DNA from: Gracilinema caldarium DSM 7334
Lineage (GTDB): Bacteria > Spirochaetota > Spirochaetia > Treponematales > Breznakiellaceae
DNA: 64,000 nucleotides
Reading direction: 5' to 3'
NCBI RefSeq assembly: GCF_000219725.1
Contig: NC_015732.1
Coordinates: 3,168,972-3,232,971, forward strand
The translations under genes were made by a program, and so were the position numbers. The notes beneath the pieces were generated by a model. That model ran no database searches, had not been told where the DNA came from, and worked only from the letters and a program-made list of their open reading frames with translations. The first letter of the stretch is position 1. Each line of letters starts with the position of its first letter. This document shows positions 38,034 to 47,207 of this stretch, piece after piece.

Positions 38034-39422
38034 ATGTTTCGAGTACCAGTTATTACCAAAGATATTGAACTGATAGAACAAATCCAATCAGCTGCTTATA
38101 CCTTACAAACAAATCTGCAGCCCGTGTTTATCTCTGGTGTAGAACCTGTACTCGAATATTTAAAATATGAACTACCTGAACTGAAAATTCTTGATTTTTG
38201 TGGGGAAGGGCCATGTAAAGATGCGGCTATCGCAATACTCGAAGCAATTAAAGAAGACCCTTGGCTTCACTACGGCGGACTCATTGTTATTCATACTATA
38301 GAAAATGATAAAGAATTAGCTGAACATCTTCATGAATCAAATATTATTGCGGTTATTCACAAAAGTGAATTTAGAAACAACTGTGAGCGACTCCTTCGTA
38401 TCCTTGCCCATAACAAACAATTCCTCTTTCAACGGGGTATGCAACAACATTTGCTGAGAACTATTTCTGGGACTTTTATTATTGATAATGATCCCCTGGA
38501 TATTGTGGTATACACCAATTTGGTTACGAATTATCTATATAACGCAAACCTAGTAAACCGGGATGACCGGGAAAAACTCCATGTAGCATTACAAGAGCTT
38601 TTAGTAAATGCTATTGAACATGGTAATTGTAAAATTAGCTTTGACGAAAAGTCAGCTTGGCTAGAAAAAGGCAAGAATGCCATGGAGCTTATCCGAGAAA
38701 AAAACAAGGACCCAAATATTTCTGCAAAAAAGGTTCGTCTTTCATATACGATCCGCCCTGACAAATCTACCTTTACAATAACCGATGACGGCGATGGTTT
38801 TGATTGGCGAAGTAGAATGAATGCAAAACCAACTCTTGGGCTTCATGGTATGGGAATTCGAATGGCTGGTGTCTATGTGCAGGATTTGTCTTATAATGAT
38901 AAAGGGAACGAGGTGCGTTTTTCGATTAATCATCAAAAAGATGCAAGCAATATGGTTCCTCGTATATTTAGCGATCAGGAGGAAGTCCATTTTAAAGTCA
39001 AGGAAATTGTTGTTCGGGAAGGAGATACTTCGGACTACCTGTACTATATTGTTTCAGGCAGGTATCTTGTTTTCTCTGGAAACCGCTGTGTTTCTTATTT
39101 AACTCCCGATGATATGTTTATCGGGGAAATGTCCTTTTTACTTTCAAACCAGAGGACTGCTACAGTTGTTGCTAAGGATGGAGGAACCTGCATTAAAGTG
39201 TCGAAACAGGACTTCGTGGACCTTATAAAGCGAAATCCCCACTATGGTATCTTCCTGGCACGACTCCTTGCCCAACGGCTTACCCGACTGAACGCACGAA
39301 CGGTAAAACTGAATGCAGAATATATGAAAGTAAAAGAGGAACTAAAACAGTTAAAAGCCCTTTCAGCTACTGAGAAGACTCAAGAACCGGTTGGATCATA
39401 CGGGCCTGACGAAATTGGTTAA
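38034..39422 (+). CDS. Receiver-like / HATPase / cyclic-nucleotide-binding fusion protein
   Basis: This 462-aa protein joins three parts. Residues 1-130 resemble a response-regulator receiver (central strand KILDFCGEG) but lack a clear acidic pocket. Residues about 150-300 form an RsbW/SpoIIAB-type ATPase: ELLVNAIEHGNCKI (N-box), ITDDGDGFDW (G1) and LGLHGMGI (G2). Residues about 315-435 form a CRP-like cyclic-nucleotide fold with FIGEMSFLLSNQRTATVV, then a coiled-coil tail. The layout suggests a switch kinase tuned by a small molecule or by the receiver. GAGGGG precedes the ATG. The 3' end overlaps the convergent gene by 56 bp. Confidence 0.8.
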   Translation: MFRVPVITKDIELIEQIQSAAYTLQTNLQPVFISGVEPVLEYLKYELPELKILDFCGEGPCKDAAIAILEAIKEDPWLHYGGLIVIHTIENDKELAEHLHESNIIAVIHKSEFRNNCERLLRILAHNKQFLFQRGMQQHLLRTISGTFIIDNDPLDIVVYTNLVTNYLYNANLVNRDDREKLHVALQELLVNAIEHGNCKISFDEKSAWLEKGKNAMELIREKNKDPNISAKKVRLSYTIRPDKSTFTITDDGDGFDWRSRMNAKPTLGLHGMGIRMAGVYVQDLSYNDKGNEVRFSINHQKDASNMVPRIFSDQEEVHFKVKEIVVREGDTSDYLYYIVSGRYLVFSGNRCVSYLTPDDMFIGEMSFLLSNQRTATVVAKDGGTCIKVSKQDFVDLIKRNPHYGIFLARLLAQRLTRLNARTVKLNAEYMKVKEELKQLKALSATEKTQEPVGSYGPDEIG

Positions 39423-40080
39423 TAAAGCGACTGCGATTTAGATTTTCTGCCCCCAATCGTTCCTTATATTCAAGGGGCATCCCAAAATCCCAGAATATAT
39501 ATCCCATTTTTTCAAGATACTGGGCAGTCAGAATCATTTGTACAGTACCAGCACAGTTTTCCCAATAAAAACCGGAATAGCTTGTATACACCCCACCACA
39601 AAACACCCCAAATTCCCCTGCTACTAATCTTGAATCTCGATATAAACCAAAGGCAGAACAGAAGGGCACCCTTGGCATGTAAATAGCCTGTTCAGAAAGG
39701 GATGGATTCCATTCCAAATAATTTAATACTTCCTGTAAAGGTGGTGTCAACCAATCTTCACCGTGAGACTCAACACAGGCTTTTATAATTGGTTGCAAAG
39801 CATCAAAGGGTTTTAAGGTGTACCGGCTAAGCCTGCTTTTTACCGATTTAGGAATATGCAGGTTATTAAAAAGGAGCACACAACGTTCAAGATGTAATTT
39901 CGGTATTAGAAGGCTTGTTTCCTTATTCTGAATGGACATAATCAGAAAACCAGCCCACATAAGCTGCTGTAAAAATTGCATATCAAATGATTGGACGAGG
40001 CAAAATTCATTTGGATAATCTTGCTGTATAAGAGTATCGACTACCTGATCACAATCCATCCCTGGCTCAAGATAAAGCAT
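39367..40080 (-). CDS. Leucyl/phenylalanyl-tRNA-protein transferase-like protein
   Basis: The 237-aa protein follows the Aat pattern: LLIPKLHLERCVLLF, DWLTPPLQEVLNYL, then FGLYRDSRLVAGEFGVFCGG with the GFYWENCAGTVQMI and ERLGAENLNRSRFINQF region (compare E. coli Aat GMYGVAQGTLFCGESMFS and HTASLGA). Aat adds Leu/Phe to proteins with basic N-termini and marks them for ClpAP. The sequence is divergent, so a related GNAT-fold role is possible. It lies 2 bp after ktrA in one operon. Confidence 0.7.
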   Translation of the reverse strand: MLYLEPGMDCDQVVDTLIQQDYPNEFCLVQSFDMQFLQQLMWAGFLIMSIQNKETSLLIPKLHLERCVLLFNNLHIPKSVKSRLSRYTLKPFDALQPIIKACVESHGEDWLTPPLQEVLNYLEWNPSLSEQAIYMPRVPFCSAFGLYRDSRLVAGEFGVFCGGVYTSYSGFYWENCAGTVQMILTAQYLEKMGYIFWDFGMPLEYKERLGAENLNRSRFINQFRQARMIQPVLESSQ

Positions 40081-40082
40081 AC

Positions 40083-40793
40083 CTATTTCTTAGAAAAAAT
40101 CTCCCTTATTGAGTTAAAGATACTACGTTTTGCTCCTTCTTTTTCAAGCCGGCCAGTAAACTGGTCCACATCGAACTCAGTTCCCGAAACAAGGGCGATA
40201 TCTTTTTCCTGAAAGCGGTACTCAGGGGTAAACAAAGTATACTCTGTTTCAGATGACCGGACTGATATAAGATTAAGACCAAATTTCTTACGCAGATCCA
40301 ATTCTAATACAGTCTTACCTATAAAAGAATCAGGTATTTCTATTTCCGCTATCACCAGGTTCCCGCCAACGGGAAGGTAGTTTAAAACCAGGTTAGAAAC
40401 AATCTGGGGTACAATCCTTTTTGCGGCCTCCCGATTTGGAAACACTACTTTTGTAGCACCCACTATACCAAGAATTTCACCATGCGCATCGGTTTCTGCC
40501 TTAGCGATGATGGTTCCAATCTCCAATTTTTTACAATAGCTTGCAGCCAAAATTGAGGCTTCGATATTTTTACCCATATCGATAATCACTGCATCAATAT
40601 GTTTTGGAAGCGTCTTTTCTAGAGCTTCCTGGTTAATAACATCCATACCGATGGCTGCAGACACCGTATCCCGATACCGGTCAAGTACTTCCCGATCTTT
40701 ATCTATGAGAAGGATATCTACATCCATTTCTAATAATTCATCTAAAACAGCTTGTCCAAAATAACTTAAACCTAAAATTGCAACCTGTTTCAT
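40083..40793 (-). CDS. ktrA: Potassium uptake regulatory subunit (KtrA/TrkA type)
   Basis: The 236-aa RCK protein has the NAD-binding motif GLSYFGQAV near residue 8 with the acidic LLIDKD end of strand 2, and a C-terminal RCK_C domain (SFIGKTVLELDLRKKFGLNL). It gates the KtrB/TrkH channel from the cytosolic side in response to nucleotides. It follows the channel gene by 15 bp and precedes the Aat-like gene. Confidence 0.9.
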   Translation of the reverse strand: MKQVAILGLSYFGQAVLDELLEMDVDILLIDKDREVLDRYRDTVSAAIGMDVINQEALEKTLPKHIDAVIIDMGKNIEASILAASYCKKLEIGTIIAKAETDAHGEILGIVGATKVVFPNREAAKRIVPQIVSNLVLNYLPVGGNLVIAEIEIPDSFIGKTVLELDLRKKFGLNLISVRSSETEYTLFTPEYRFQEKDIALVSGTEFDVDQFTGRLEKEGAKRSIFNSIREIFSKK

Positions 40794-40808
40794 TGTTTAC
40801 CCCACTAT

Positions 40809-42143
40809 CTATCCCAATAAGACCGATCCTTCCGGATAGGTGATATCATAGTTTTTAGCCCGTATCAGAGAAAAAGAAAGCGCTACGAGTCCTATTCTGC
40901 CAGCAAACATAATACCGATAATCACCATTTTACCTGCCACAGAAAGCTGGGGCGTTAAACCAAGGCTGAGTCCTACAGTACCAAACGCAGACACCACTTC
41001 AAACACAATAGCGTCAAAGGCCACACCCCGGTGACCTTCGATAAGGCTCAAGGCCAGAGCACCCAACAGCAAGAGACTCAGGGCCTTTAAAAAATAAACC
41101 GTCGCTCTGTTTAACGTATAACTTGTAATACGGTGCTTACCGATACGAATATCCCCTGCAGGATCAGGATATCGAATCATCAATATAATGATGATAAAAA
41201 TTGTAGTTACCTTAATTCCTCCAGCAATTGATCCAGGGCCAGCACCAATAAGCATATAGAGAATGGTAAATACTTTCGATGGTTGGCTTAATGCATATTG
41301 GGGAATCGTATCAAAACCAGCAGTTCGAGGCGTTACTGATTGAAATAACGCGTTCATAATACGATCACGCAAAGAGAAATCAGACAAAGTTCCTTTACTT
41401 TCAAAAAAAAAGAATATTAAAAATCCAAATAGTATTAAACCAGCAGTCATTCCCAATACCACCCGGGAATGATAATTTAAATATCTACGTTTTCGGGTAA
41501 TACGCTGATAAACATCCTGTAAAACAATAAATCCCAGACCACCAGAAATAATAAGCAACATAATGATTGTTAAAATAGCAGGATTTTTAGAAAAACCTTC
41601 AAGGCTATCCGAAAAAAGAGAAAACCCAGCATTACAAAAAGCAGAAACAGCATGAAATACCCCATAATAACCATAGTTTAAAACACCTGCTTGCATAAAA
41701 AACCAAGCAAGCAATAAAGCACCAATCGCTTCTATACCCAGGGTGGTTACCACAATAGTGCTAATAATTTTTTTTGGATCATACTCGACCCCATCAACAT
41801 AAAAACTGCGAATGGTCGATATACGCCGGAAAGGGATACGGCCTCCTGGCAAAATGAGCAGCAGTGATGTAAAGCTAATAATGCCAAGCCCACCTAACTG
41901 GATAAGAAGCAGTAGTACGGTTTGGCCAAAGAGACTGAAGGTGGCCATATCTACTGTGGTAAGACCGGTTACACAGACCGCAGAGGTGGCCATAAAAAGG
42001 GCATCAATGTAGGAAATATGGGTTGCATTACCCGGGTATCCAGCCTGTGATAGGGGTAATACCAACAGTATACTTCCAACACTGATCAGTGTTATAAAAA
42101 GGGCAACCAGATACCAAGAGTCGGAACGAAACCGGGGCCGCAT
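40809..42143 (-). CDS. ktrB: Potassium uptake channel subunit (KtrB/TrkH type)
   Basis: The 444-aa membrane protein shows the four P-loops with selectivity-filter glycines: AVCVTGLTTVD, FCNAGFSLF, TPRTAGFDTI and AFGTVGLSLG. The length fits KtrB rather than the longer TrkH. With KtrA it forms a Na+-dependent potassium uptake system. TATAGT lies 6 nt before the ATG and there is no ribosome site. Confidence 0.92.
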   Translation of the reverse strand: MRPRFRSDSWYLVALFITLISVGSILLVLPLSQAGYPGNATHISYIDALFMATSAVCVTGLTTVDMATFSLFGQTVLLLLIQLGGLGIISFTSLLLILPGGRIPFRRISTIRSFYVDGVEYDPKKIISTIVVTTLGIEAIGALLLAWFFMQAGVLNYGYYGVFHAVSAFCNAGFSLFSDSLEGFSKNPAILTIIMLLIISGGLGFIVLQDVYQRITRKRRYLNYHSRVVLGMTAGLILFGFLIFFFFESKGTLSDFSLRDRIMNALFQSVTPRTAGFDTIPQYALSQPSKVFTILYMLIGAGPGSIAGGIKVTTIFIIIILMIRYPDPAGDIRIGKHRITSYTLNRATVYFLKALSLLLLGALALSLIEGHRGVAFDAIVFEVVSAFGTVGLSLGLTPQLSVAGKMVIIGIMFAGRIGLVALSFSLIRAKNYDITYPEGSVLLG

Positions 42144-42149
42144 AGTAAA

Positions 42150-42155
42150 ACTATA
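42150..42155 (-). promoter_or_regulatory. -10 box (TATAGT) 6 nt before the ktrB ATG
   Basis: TATAGT on the minus strand, TTTACT, ATG. It predicts a leaderless ktrBA transcript. Confidence 0.4.
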
Positions 42156-42203
42156 TGCAAATTTTATCGGAGCGTCTATAATAAAAACAACACGGAGGAT
42201 ACC

Positions 42204-43169
42204 ATGAAAGACATTGAACGAGTATTGGTTGTTGGGTCTGGTGCGGTTGGTACCGCTATTGCTTCAATCATTTCAGAACATATACCGGGTTCAGTCTCCG
42301 TACTTGCCGATGGAGAACGCTTTGAACGGTATAACCGGGACGGTTTTATCGTAAACGGGAAAACCTACCATTTCCCCGTGATATCCCCCGTTTCAACCCA
42401 CAGCCACTATGATCTTATTATTGTAGCGGTGAAACATCATCATCTTCCAGAAGCTATCGAACAAATGAAAGCCCATGTAGGGGACAATACTAGTATTCTT
42501 TCGTTGATGAACGGTATTTCCAGCGAAGAACAGTTGGGAGCCCGATTTGGCGCCGGGCCCGGTGCGCCCGATGGCGTCCGGCTTCCCCCTTATGCTATGA
42601 TTTTAGGGATTGATGCGGTTCGAATCGGCAATGAAACCCGTTTTGCCTCTACAGGAAAAATATTTTTTGGTGAAGCTACTAACAATACATCGGCCTTAAG
42701 TCCCCGGATCCAGCGGATTGCCGCCTTTTTTGAAAAAGCCTGCGTTCCCTATGAAATTCCAGAAAACATGCTTCGAGCGCTCTGGTTTAAATTTATGATC
42801 AATGTGGGCATTAATCAGGCCTCAGCTATACTCCGTGCACCCTACCGGCTGTTTCAGACCAACACTAACGCCAAGGCTGTTATGGAAACCCTTCAGCGGG
42901 AGGTTATTGCTCTCTCCCAGGCCATGGGCATTAACTTGAACGAACAGGACCTCGTAAATTGGGAAAAGACCCTGGCAGGACTGCATCCAGACAATCTGAC
43001 TTCCATGTGCCAGGATGTGCTGGCAAACCGTAAAACAGAAGTTGAGATGTTTGCCGGAACAGTGGTCCACCTGGGTAAGCAATATCAGGTTCCTACACCA
43101 GCGAACGAACTGGTCTTTAACCTTATCAAAGCAATCGAAGCCTCGTACAACCCGACGGTTATCCCTTAA
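42204..43169 (+). CDS. panE: 2-dehydropantoate 2-reductase (ketopantoate reductase family)
   Basis: The 321-aa protein has the NADP motif VLVVGSGAVGTAIAS, VAVKHHHLPEAIE, LMNGISSEE and the catalytic Lys/Asn region LWFKFMINVGINQAS, as in PanE/ApbA. It makes pantoate for coenzyme A; paralogues act on other keto acids and no pan neighbour is present. It has GGAGG before the ATG and TATAAT further up. Its 3' end overlaps the convergent permease gene by 11 bp. Confidence 0.85.
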   Translation: MKDIERVLVVGSGAVGTAIASIISEHIPGSVSVLADGERFERYNRDGFIVNGKTYHFPVISPVSTHSHYDLIIVAVKHHHLPEAIEQMKAHVGDNTSILSLMNGISSEEQLGARFGAGPGAPDGVRLPPYAMILGIDAVRIGNETRFASTGKIFFGEATNNTSALSPRIQRIAAFFEKACVPYEIPENMLRALWFKFMINVGINQASAILRAPYRLFQTNTNAKAVMETLQREVIALSQAMGINLNEQDLVNWEKTLAGLHPDNLTSMCQDVLANRKTEVEMFAGTVVHLGKQYQVPTPANELVFNLIKAIEASYNPTVIP

Positions 43170-43977
43170 CCGCACCCATGGTGAGGCCCCGGACCACATA
43201 TTTCTGAAACAGCATGGTCAGAATAATTGCCGGGGCAATGATCACCACCGTTGCGGCCATCACAGCCCCCCAATCGACTTCTGCATAGGAAACAAAATTG
43301 TAAACTGCAATGGGGAGCGTTTTTGTTTTTTCCATGCTGAGCACCTGGGAAAACATAAAATTGTTCCAGGAAAAAAGAAATGCCAGGGTTGTAGAAGTTA
43401 CAATGCCCGGTGTAGAAACAGGAAGCACAATTTCTAAAAACGTTCGTTGATGGGTTGCACCATCAACCCGGGCAGATTCTTCTATTTCCAGAGGTACCGA
43501 AGCAAAAAAACTCGTCATTATCCAGACTACAATGGGTAAACTTATAAGCATGTGACTTAAAATAAGAGCAACATAGGTATCTACTAGCATTAAACGGGAA
43601 AACAATAAATACCAGGGTAAGAGCAGGGCAATACCCGGCATGAGACGGGCTACCAGAATGAGAAGTCCGAGTTTTTCTTGTTTATATCGGGCAATAGAAT
43701 AAGCCGCAGGAAGTCCCAAAATGAGAGAAAAAACAACAGCAGTTACACCAACAACGGTCGAATTATAAAAAAATTGAATAAAATTCTGTTCGGTAAATAC
43801 CCTGCTGTAATTTTGTAACGTAGGTGTAAAGATCCATTTTGGAGGATAGGCCGTTATATCAACCTGTGTTTTTATTGATGAAATGAATATCCAAATAAGT
43901 GGAAACAGAACAGGAACAACAATACATAATATGAGAATGAAAAATAAAAGTTTACCTGCAAATCGTTTTGCTGTCAT
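43159..43977 (-). CDS. Carbohydrate ABC transporter permease (MalG type)
   Basis: The 272-aa protein has six membrane segments and the EAA loop EIEESARVDGATHQRTFLEI, with the C-terminal VVRGLTMGAVKG typical of MalG/UgpE-type permeases. It is the last gene of the binding protein-MalF-MalG type operon (3 bp gap). Confidence 0.92.
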   Translation of the reverse strand: MTAKRFAGKLLFFILILCIVVPVLFPLIWIFISSIKTQVDITAYPPKWIFTPTLQNYSRVFTEQNFIQFFYNSTVVGVTAVVFSLILGLPAAYSIARYKQEKLGLLILVARLMPGIALLLPWYLLFSRLMLVDTYVALILSHMLISLPIVVWIMTSFFASVPLEIEESARVDGATHQRTFLEIVLPVSTPGIVTSTTLAFLFSWNNFMFSQVLSMEKTKTLPIAVYNFVSYAEVDWGAVMAATVVIIAPAIILTMLFQKYVVRGLTMGAVKG

Positions 43978-43980
43978 TCC

Positions 43981-44862
43981 CTATTCCTCCAGTTTCTGCC
44001 GCAGACGGGCTACCAGATAACTCATAATCATAACCACCACAAAGAGGAAGAATAACACTACTGAAGCATGTCCAAGACGGAAATAGTTAAAGGATAAATT
44101 ATATGCGTATATATTTAATGTTTCTGATGCAAAACCAGGGCCACCGTTAGTCATGGAATAAATAATATCGTAAGTTTTCAGTGCATCGATAGAACGAAGC
44201 ACCACAGCAGTCAGAACTACTGGAGCTACCATCGGAAGGGTAATCTTCCAGAAGATTTGAATACTATTTGCTCCGTCTACCCTAGCTGATTCATAGGGTT
44301 CAACAGAAAGTCCCGCGAGCCCTGCAAGCATGATAAGGGCCATCATGGGGGTCCATTGCCAAATATCAACAATAACTAACGAAGGTATTACAAGCTGTTT
44401 GTCAGCGATCCATTTCAGAGGACTTAAACCGGCACTCCTTAAAACCCAGTTAGCCAATCCAATAGTGGGTTCATAGAACAGGGTCCAGGCAATACCAATG
44501 GCTACAGGTGTAGAAACCATCGGAAGTAAAAGACTCATTTTAACCAGGTTTTTCCCTAGAAATTCTCTATTTAATATGAGGGCCCAAATCATTCCCAGTA
44601 TCGTTTCAACACTCACTGCAAAAGCGGTAAAATAAAAAGTACGTCCCAGAGCAGCCCAAAAACGTGGTTCTTGCAAAATAGAAAGATAGGTTTTTAAACC
44701 GACAAATCGAGGGGGTAAACCAGAGGTTAAATTCCAGTTAGAAAAACTGATGGTAAAGGTGTAAAAAACAGGAAATACCATCATGAGGGCAACAAACAAT
44801 ACTGCCGGCAAAGGAAATAAAACCTTAATATGTCGATCTATAAAAGAACTCTCTAACATCAC
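43981..44862 (-). CDS. Carbohydrate ABC transporter permease (MalF/UgpA type)
   Basis: The 293-aa protein has six membrane segments, VFYTFTISFSNWNLTSG near the start, the EAA loop PYESARVDGANSIQIFWKI, and TNGGPGFASETLNIYAYNL, usual for MalF-like permeases. It pairs with the next gene to form the channel. No ATPase gene is included; as in many Gram-positive and spirochaete systems, a shared MsmX/UgpC-type ATPase probably serves it. Confidence 0.92.
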   Translation of the reverse strand: MMLESSFIDRHIKVLFPLPAVLFVALMMVFPVFYTFTISFSNWNLTSGLPPRFVGLKTYLSILQEPRFWAALGRTFYFTAFAVSVETILGMIWALILNREFLGKNLVKMSLLLPMVSTPVAIGIAWTLFYEPTIGLANWVLRSAGLSPLKWIADKQLVIPSLVIVDIWQWTPMMALIMLAGLAGLSVEPYESARVDGANSIQIFWKITLPMVAPVVLTAVVLRSIDALKTYDIIYSMTNGGPGFASETLNIYAYNLSFNYFRLGHASVVLFFLFVVVMIMSYLVARLRQKLEE

Positions 44863-44930
44863 CTCTCCTTAAAAACACAACGGGGGTTTATAATATTACA
44901 CTATAAGCCCCCATTCATCTCATTTATTAT

Positions 44931-46214
44931 CTATTTACCTAACTCACCCGCCGCATCCAATAATTCATTTACTTTCTTTGCAGCATTTTTAGCTGCAGTA
45001 GCTATATCTCCGGTCCCACCTGTTTCAATAGCTAGAACAATGACATCGCCAATGGCATCACGGGCTTCGCCAACAGCAGTCATGAGCGGTCTATCATAGG
45101 GTGTACCAATGGGGCCCATTTTAACTGCAGTTGTAGCCAGTTGCTGATCAAATTTAGCGAGAATATTAGCATCGGTCCAAACAGAATTCCGAGCCATGGT
45201 AATACCCTTATCTATCATTGCCTTAATCGCAAGCTCTTTGCTGGTAGCCCACATGAGGAAGTCATAGGCTAGATCTTTATTTTTTGACTGTTTAGAAACA
45301 GCCATTCCCCAGGAAACAACAATAAAGGGATGATTCCCCTTTGGACCTGCTGGCATCAACGCTACACCAACCTTATCTGCAACCTGGGATTTTGTCGGAT
45401 CTTTAAGGTTCCCCAGGAATACACTCGCATCGGTCCACATGGCAACCTGACCAGCCTGGAACAGAGCCTGTCCCTGAGCCCAGCTCATATTAGTAACACC
45501 CGGAGGCCCATATTCTTTGAGCATTTTGCCGTAAAATTTAAATGCTTCTATTGCTTCAGGGCTGTCAATCACTGCTTTTCCATTTTTTAAGAAATCACCA
45601 CCGAAGTTATAAAGATATGTAGAGAATTGAGTAACCGCCGCACCACGCTGACCACGAGAAACGATACCGTAAATATTTTTATCTGGATTATGAAGTTTCT
45701 TCGCTGCTGCTAGCAGTTCATCAAAAGTTGTTGGCGGTTTCAAACCAGCCTGATTGAATAAGTCGGTCCGATAATAAAGGACTTGCCACTCAGTGACCAG
45801 CGGGATAGTATAAACTGACTTTGCATAGGTAACCGCATCTACAGCACTCTTGGAATAGTCGGCAAAATTATAATTAGCTGGTGTTTTTTTTGCATTATTG
45901 ATGTAAGGCGTCAGATTTTCGTACCATCCATTTCTGTAGAATAATTTGCCTTCCTGCAGAGGACGGGTCATGAAAACATCTACTGTGGAGGACCTGGTTG
46001 CAAATTCGGTGGTAAGCTTCTGGGTAAGTTGATTCTCATCATAGCTTTCCACATTCACTTTAACACCTGTTTTTGCTTCATATTCTGCAATCAAAGGTTT
46101 TAAAGTTTCCGCATAGGGATGATTCGCCAGCAAAACCCGGATTGCCTTGGTCTGTGCGGTGACGCCAAAGACGACTCCTATCGTCATAATTAGAATGATT
46201 AGTCTTCGTTTCAT
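44931..46214 (-). CDS. Carbohydrate ABC transporter substrate-binding protein
   Basis: The 427-aa protein has a Sec signal peptide (MKRRLIILIMTIGVVFGVTA) and a cluster-B binding fold: AIRVLLANHPYAETLKPLI, YYRTDLFNQAGLKPPTTFDE, and WAQGQALFQAGQVAMWTDAS. The fold suits oligosaccharides, polyols or glycosides. GGAGG lies before the ATG. The promoter, TTGACG-17-AATAAT, overlaps a perfect palindrome likely bound by the divergent RpiR regulator. Confidence 0.92.
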   Translation of the reverse strand: MKRRLIILIMTIGVVFGVTAQTKAIRVLLANHPYAETLKPLIAEYEAKTGVKVNVESYDENQLTQKLTTEFATRSSTVDVFMTRPLQEGKLFYRNGWYENLTPYINNAKKTPANYNFADYSKSAVDAVTYAKSVYTIPLVTEWQVLYYRTDLFNQAGLKPPTTFDELLAAAKKLHNPDKNIYGIVSRGQRGAAVTQFSTYLYNFGGDFLKNGKAVIDSPEAIEAFKFYGKMLKEYGPPGVTNMSWAQGQALFQAGQVAMWTDASVFLGNLKDPTKSQVADKVGVALMPAGPKGNHPFIVVSWGMAVSKQSKNKDLAYDFLMWATSKELAIKAMIDKGITMARNSVWTDANILAKFDQQLATTAVKMGPIGTPYDRPLMTAVGEARDAIGDVIVLAIETGGTGDIATAAKNAAKKVNELLDAAGELGK

Positions 46215-46247
46215 AGAGCCTCCTTTCTCAAAATTGAGCTTAATACA

Positions 46248-46305
46248 ATTATTAATCGATTTTATTGAACCGTCAATAAAATATTGAAATAAAATTTTAT
46301 TGTAT
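46248..46305. promoter_or_regulatory. Divergent promoter/operator region of the RpiR locus
   Basis: ATTTTATTGA-ACCG-TCAATAAAAT (46259-46282) is a perfect 10-bp inverted repeat over the -35/spacer of the transporter promoter (-35 46271-46276, -10 46248-46253, minus). A second palindrome, AATAAAATTTTATT (46288-46301), overlaps the -35 (46300-46305) of the RpiR gene. The half-site ATTTTATTG occurs in both. Confidence 0.65.
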
Positions 46306-46334
46306 GAAACTATTTTTCATGCTATGATATACTT

Positions 46335-47180
46335 ATGCTTCATAGTAGCTGTATTATTAAAATCCACGAAGCCCGTTCTTCTTATAGTGCCAAAGAGACG
46401 ATAATCGCAGACTATATCCTGCAACATCCCCAATCTTCGGTTTATCCCACTATTGAAGAATTGGCTGAACAAATTGGGGTTTCTGAGGCAACTCTGTTTC
46501 GCTTTGTAAAAAAATTAGGTTATTCAGGATACCAACAATTCAGAATTGCTCTTGCCACCGACATCGCCAGCCCCCAGCAACGAGTTTATGAAACAGCTCT
46601 AGAAAACAATCATGGTTCAACGGTATCCTTGGTTTTCAAAACCAATATAACCGCACTGGAAGAAACCCAAAAACATTTAAACCCGGATCAGATTGAACAA
46701 ATTGCCCGCTTATGCATTACTAGCAGAGGACTCTACTTTTTTGGTCTCGGAGGTTCATCAATTGTTGCTCTCGATGCATACCATAAATTAGTACGAACCG
46801 GTCTCACTTGCTGTGCCCCTATGGATTTTCATATGCAATTGATGCAGGTATCACAGCTTACATCTAAAGATACGGCGTTCCTCATTTCTCACACTGGTGT
46901 AAATCGGGATGCCTTGCATCTTGCAGAAACAATTCAAGAACAGGGAGCTCATCTTATTGTCATTACCGATGCAAAACGATCTCCCTTGTTAAAACTGGCC
47001 CAATACAGTCTGTTTGCTTACTCACAAACCTCTCCCTATGTCTCTGAAGCTTTTTCGGCCAGAATCGTACAACTGGCCATCATCGATTGCTTGTATGTAT
47101 CAATAATGAAACAGTTGGGTCAAAGAGGTTTTGAAAATCTTGAGCGGATGCGGGCAGTTATTGCCCAACGGAGAATTTAG
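46335..47180 (+). CDS. RpiR/MurR-family transcriptional regulator
   Basis: The 281-aa protein has the RpiR helix-turn-helix (ELAEQIGVSEATLFRFVKKL) and a C-terminal SIS sugar-phosphate domain (GLYFFGLGGSSIVALDAYHK, AFLISHTGVNRDALHLAE). Such regulators sense phosphosugars or amino sugars. It is divergent from the ABC transporter and heads the operon with the dehydrogenase and Gfo enzyme. TTGTAT, 17 nt, TATGAT ends 6 nt before the ATG; no ribosome site. Confidence 0.92.
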   Translation: MLHSSCIIKIHEARSSYSAKETIIADYILQHPQSSVYPTIEELAEQIGVSEATLFRFVKKLGYSGYQQFRIALATDIASPQQRVYETALENNHGSTVSLVFKTNITALEETQKHLNPDQIEQIARLCITSRGLYFFGLGGSSIVALDAYHKLVRTGLTCCAPMDFHMQLMQVSQLTSKDTAFLISHTGVNRDALHLAETIQEQGAHLIVITDAKRSPLLKLAQYSLFAYSQTSPYVSEAFSARIVQLAIIDCLYVSIMKQLGQRGFENLERMRAVIAQRRI

Positions 47181-47207
47181 ACTAATCATAAATGATCAGA
47201 GGTACCT

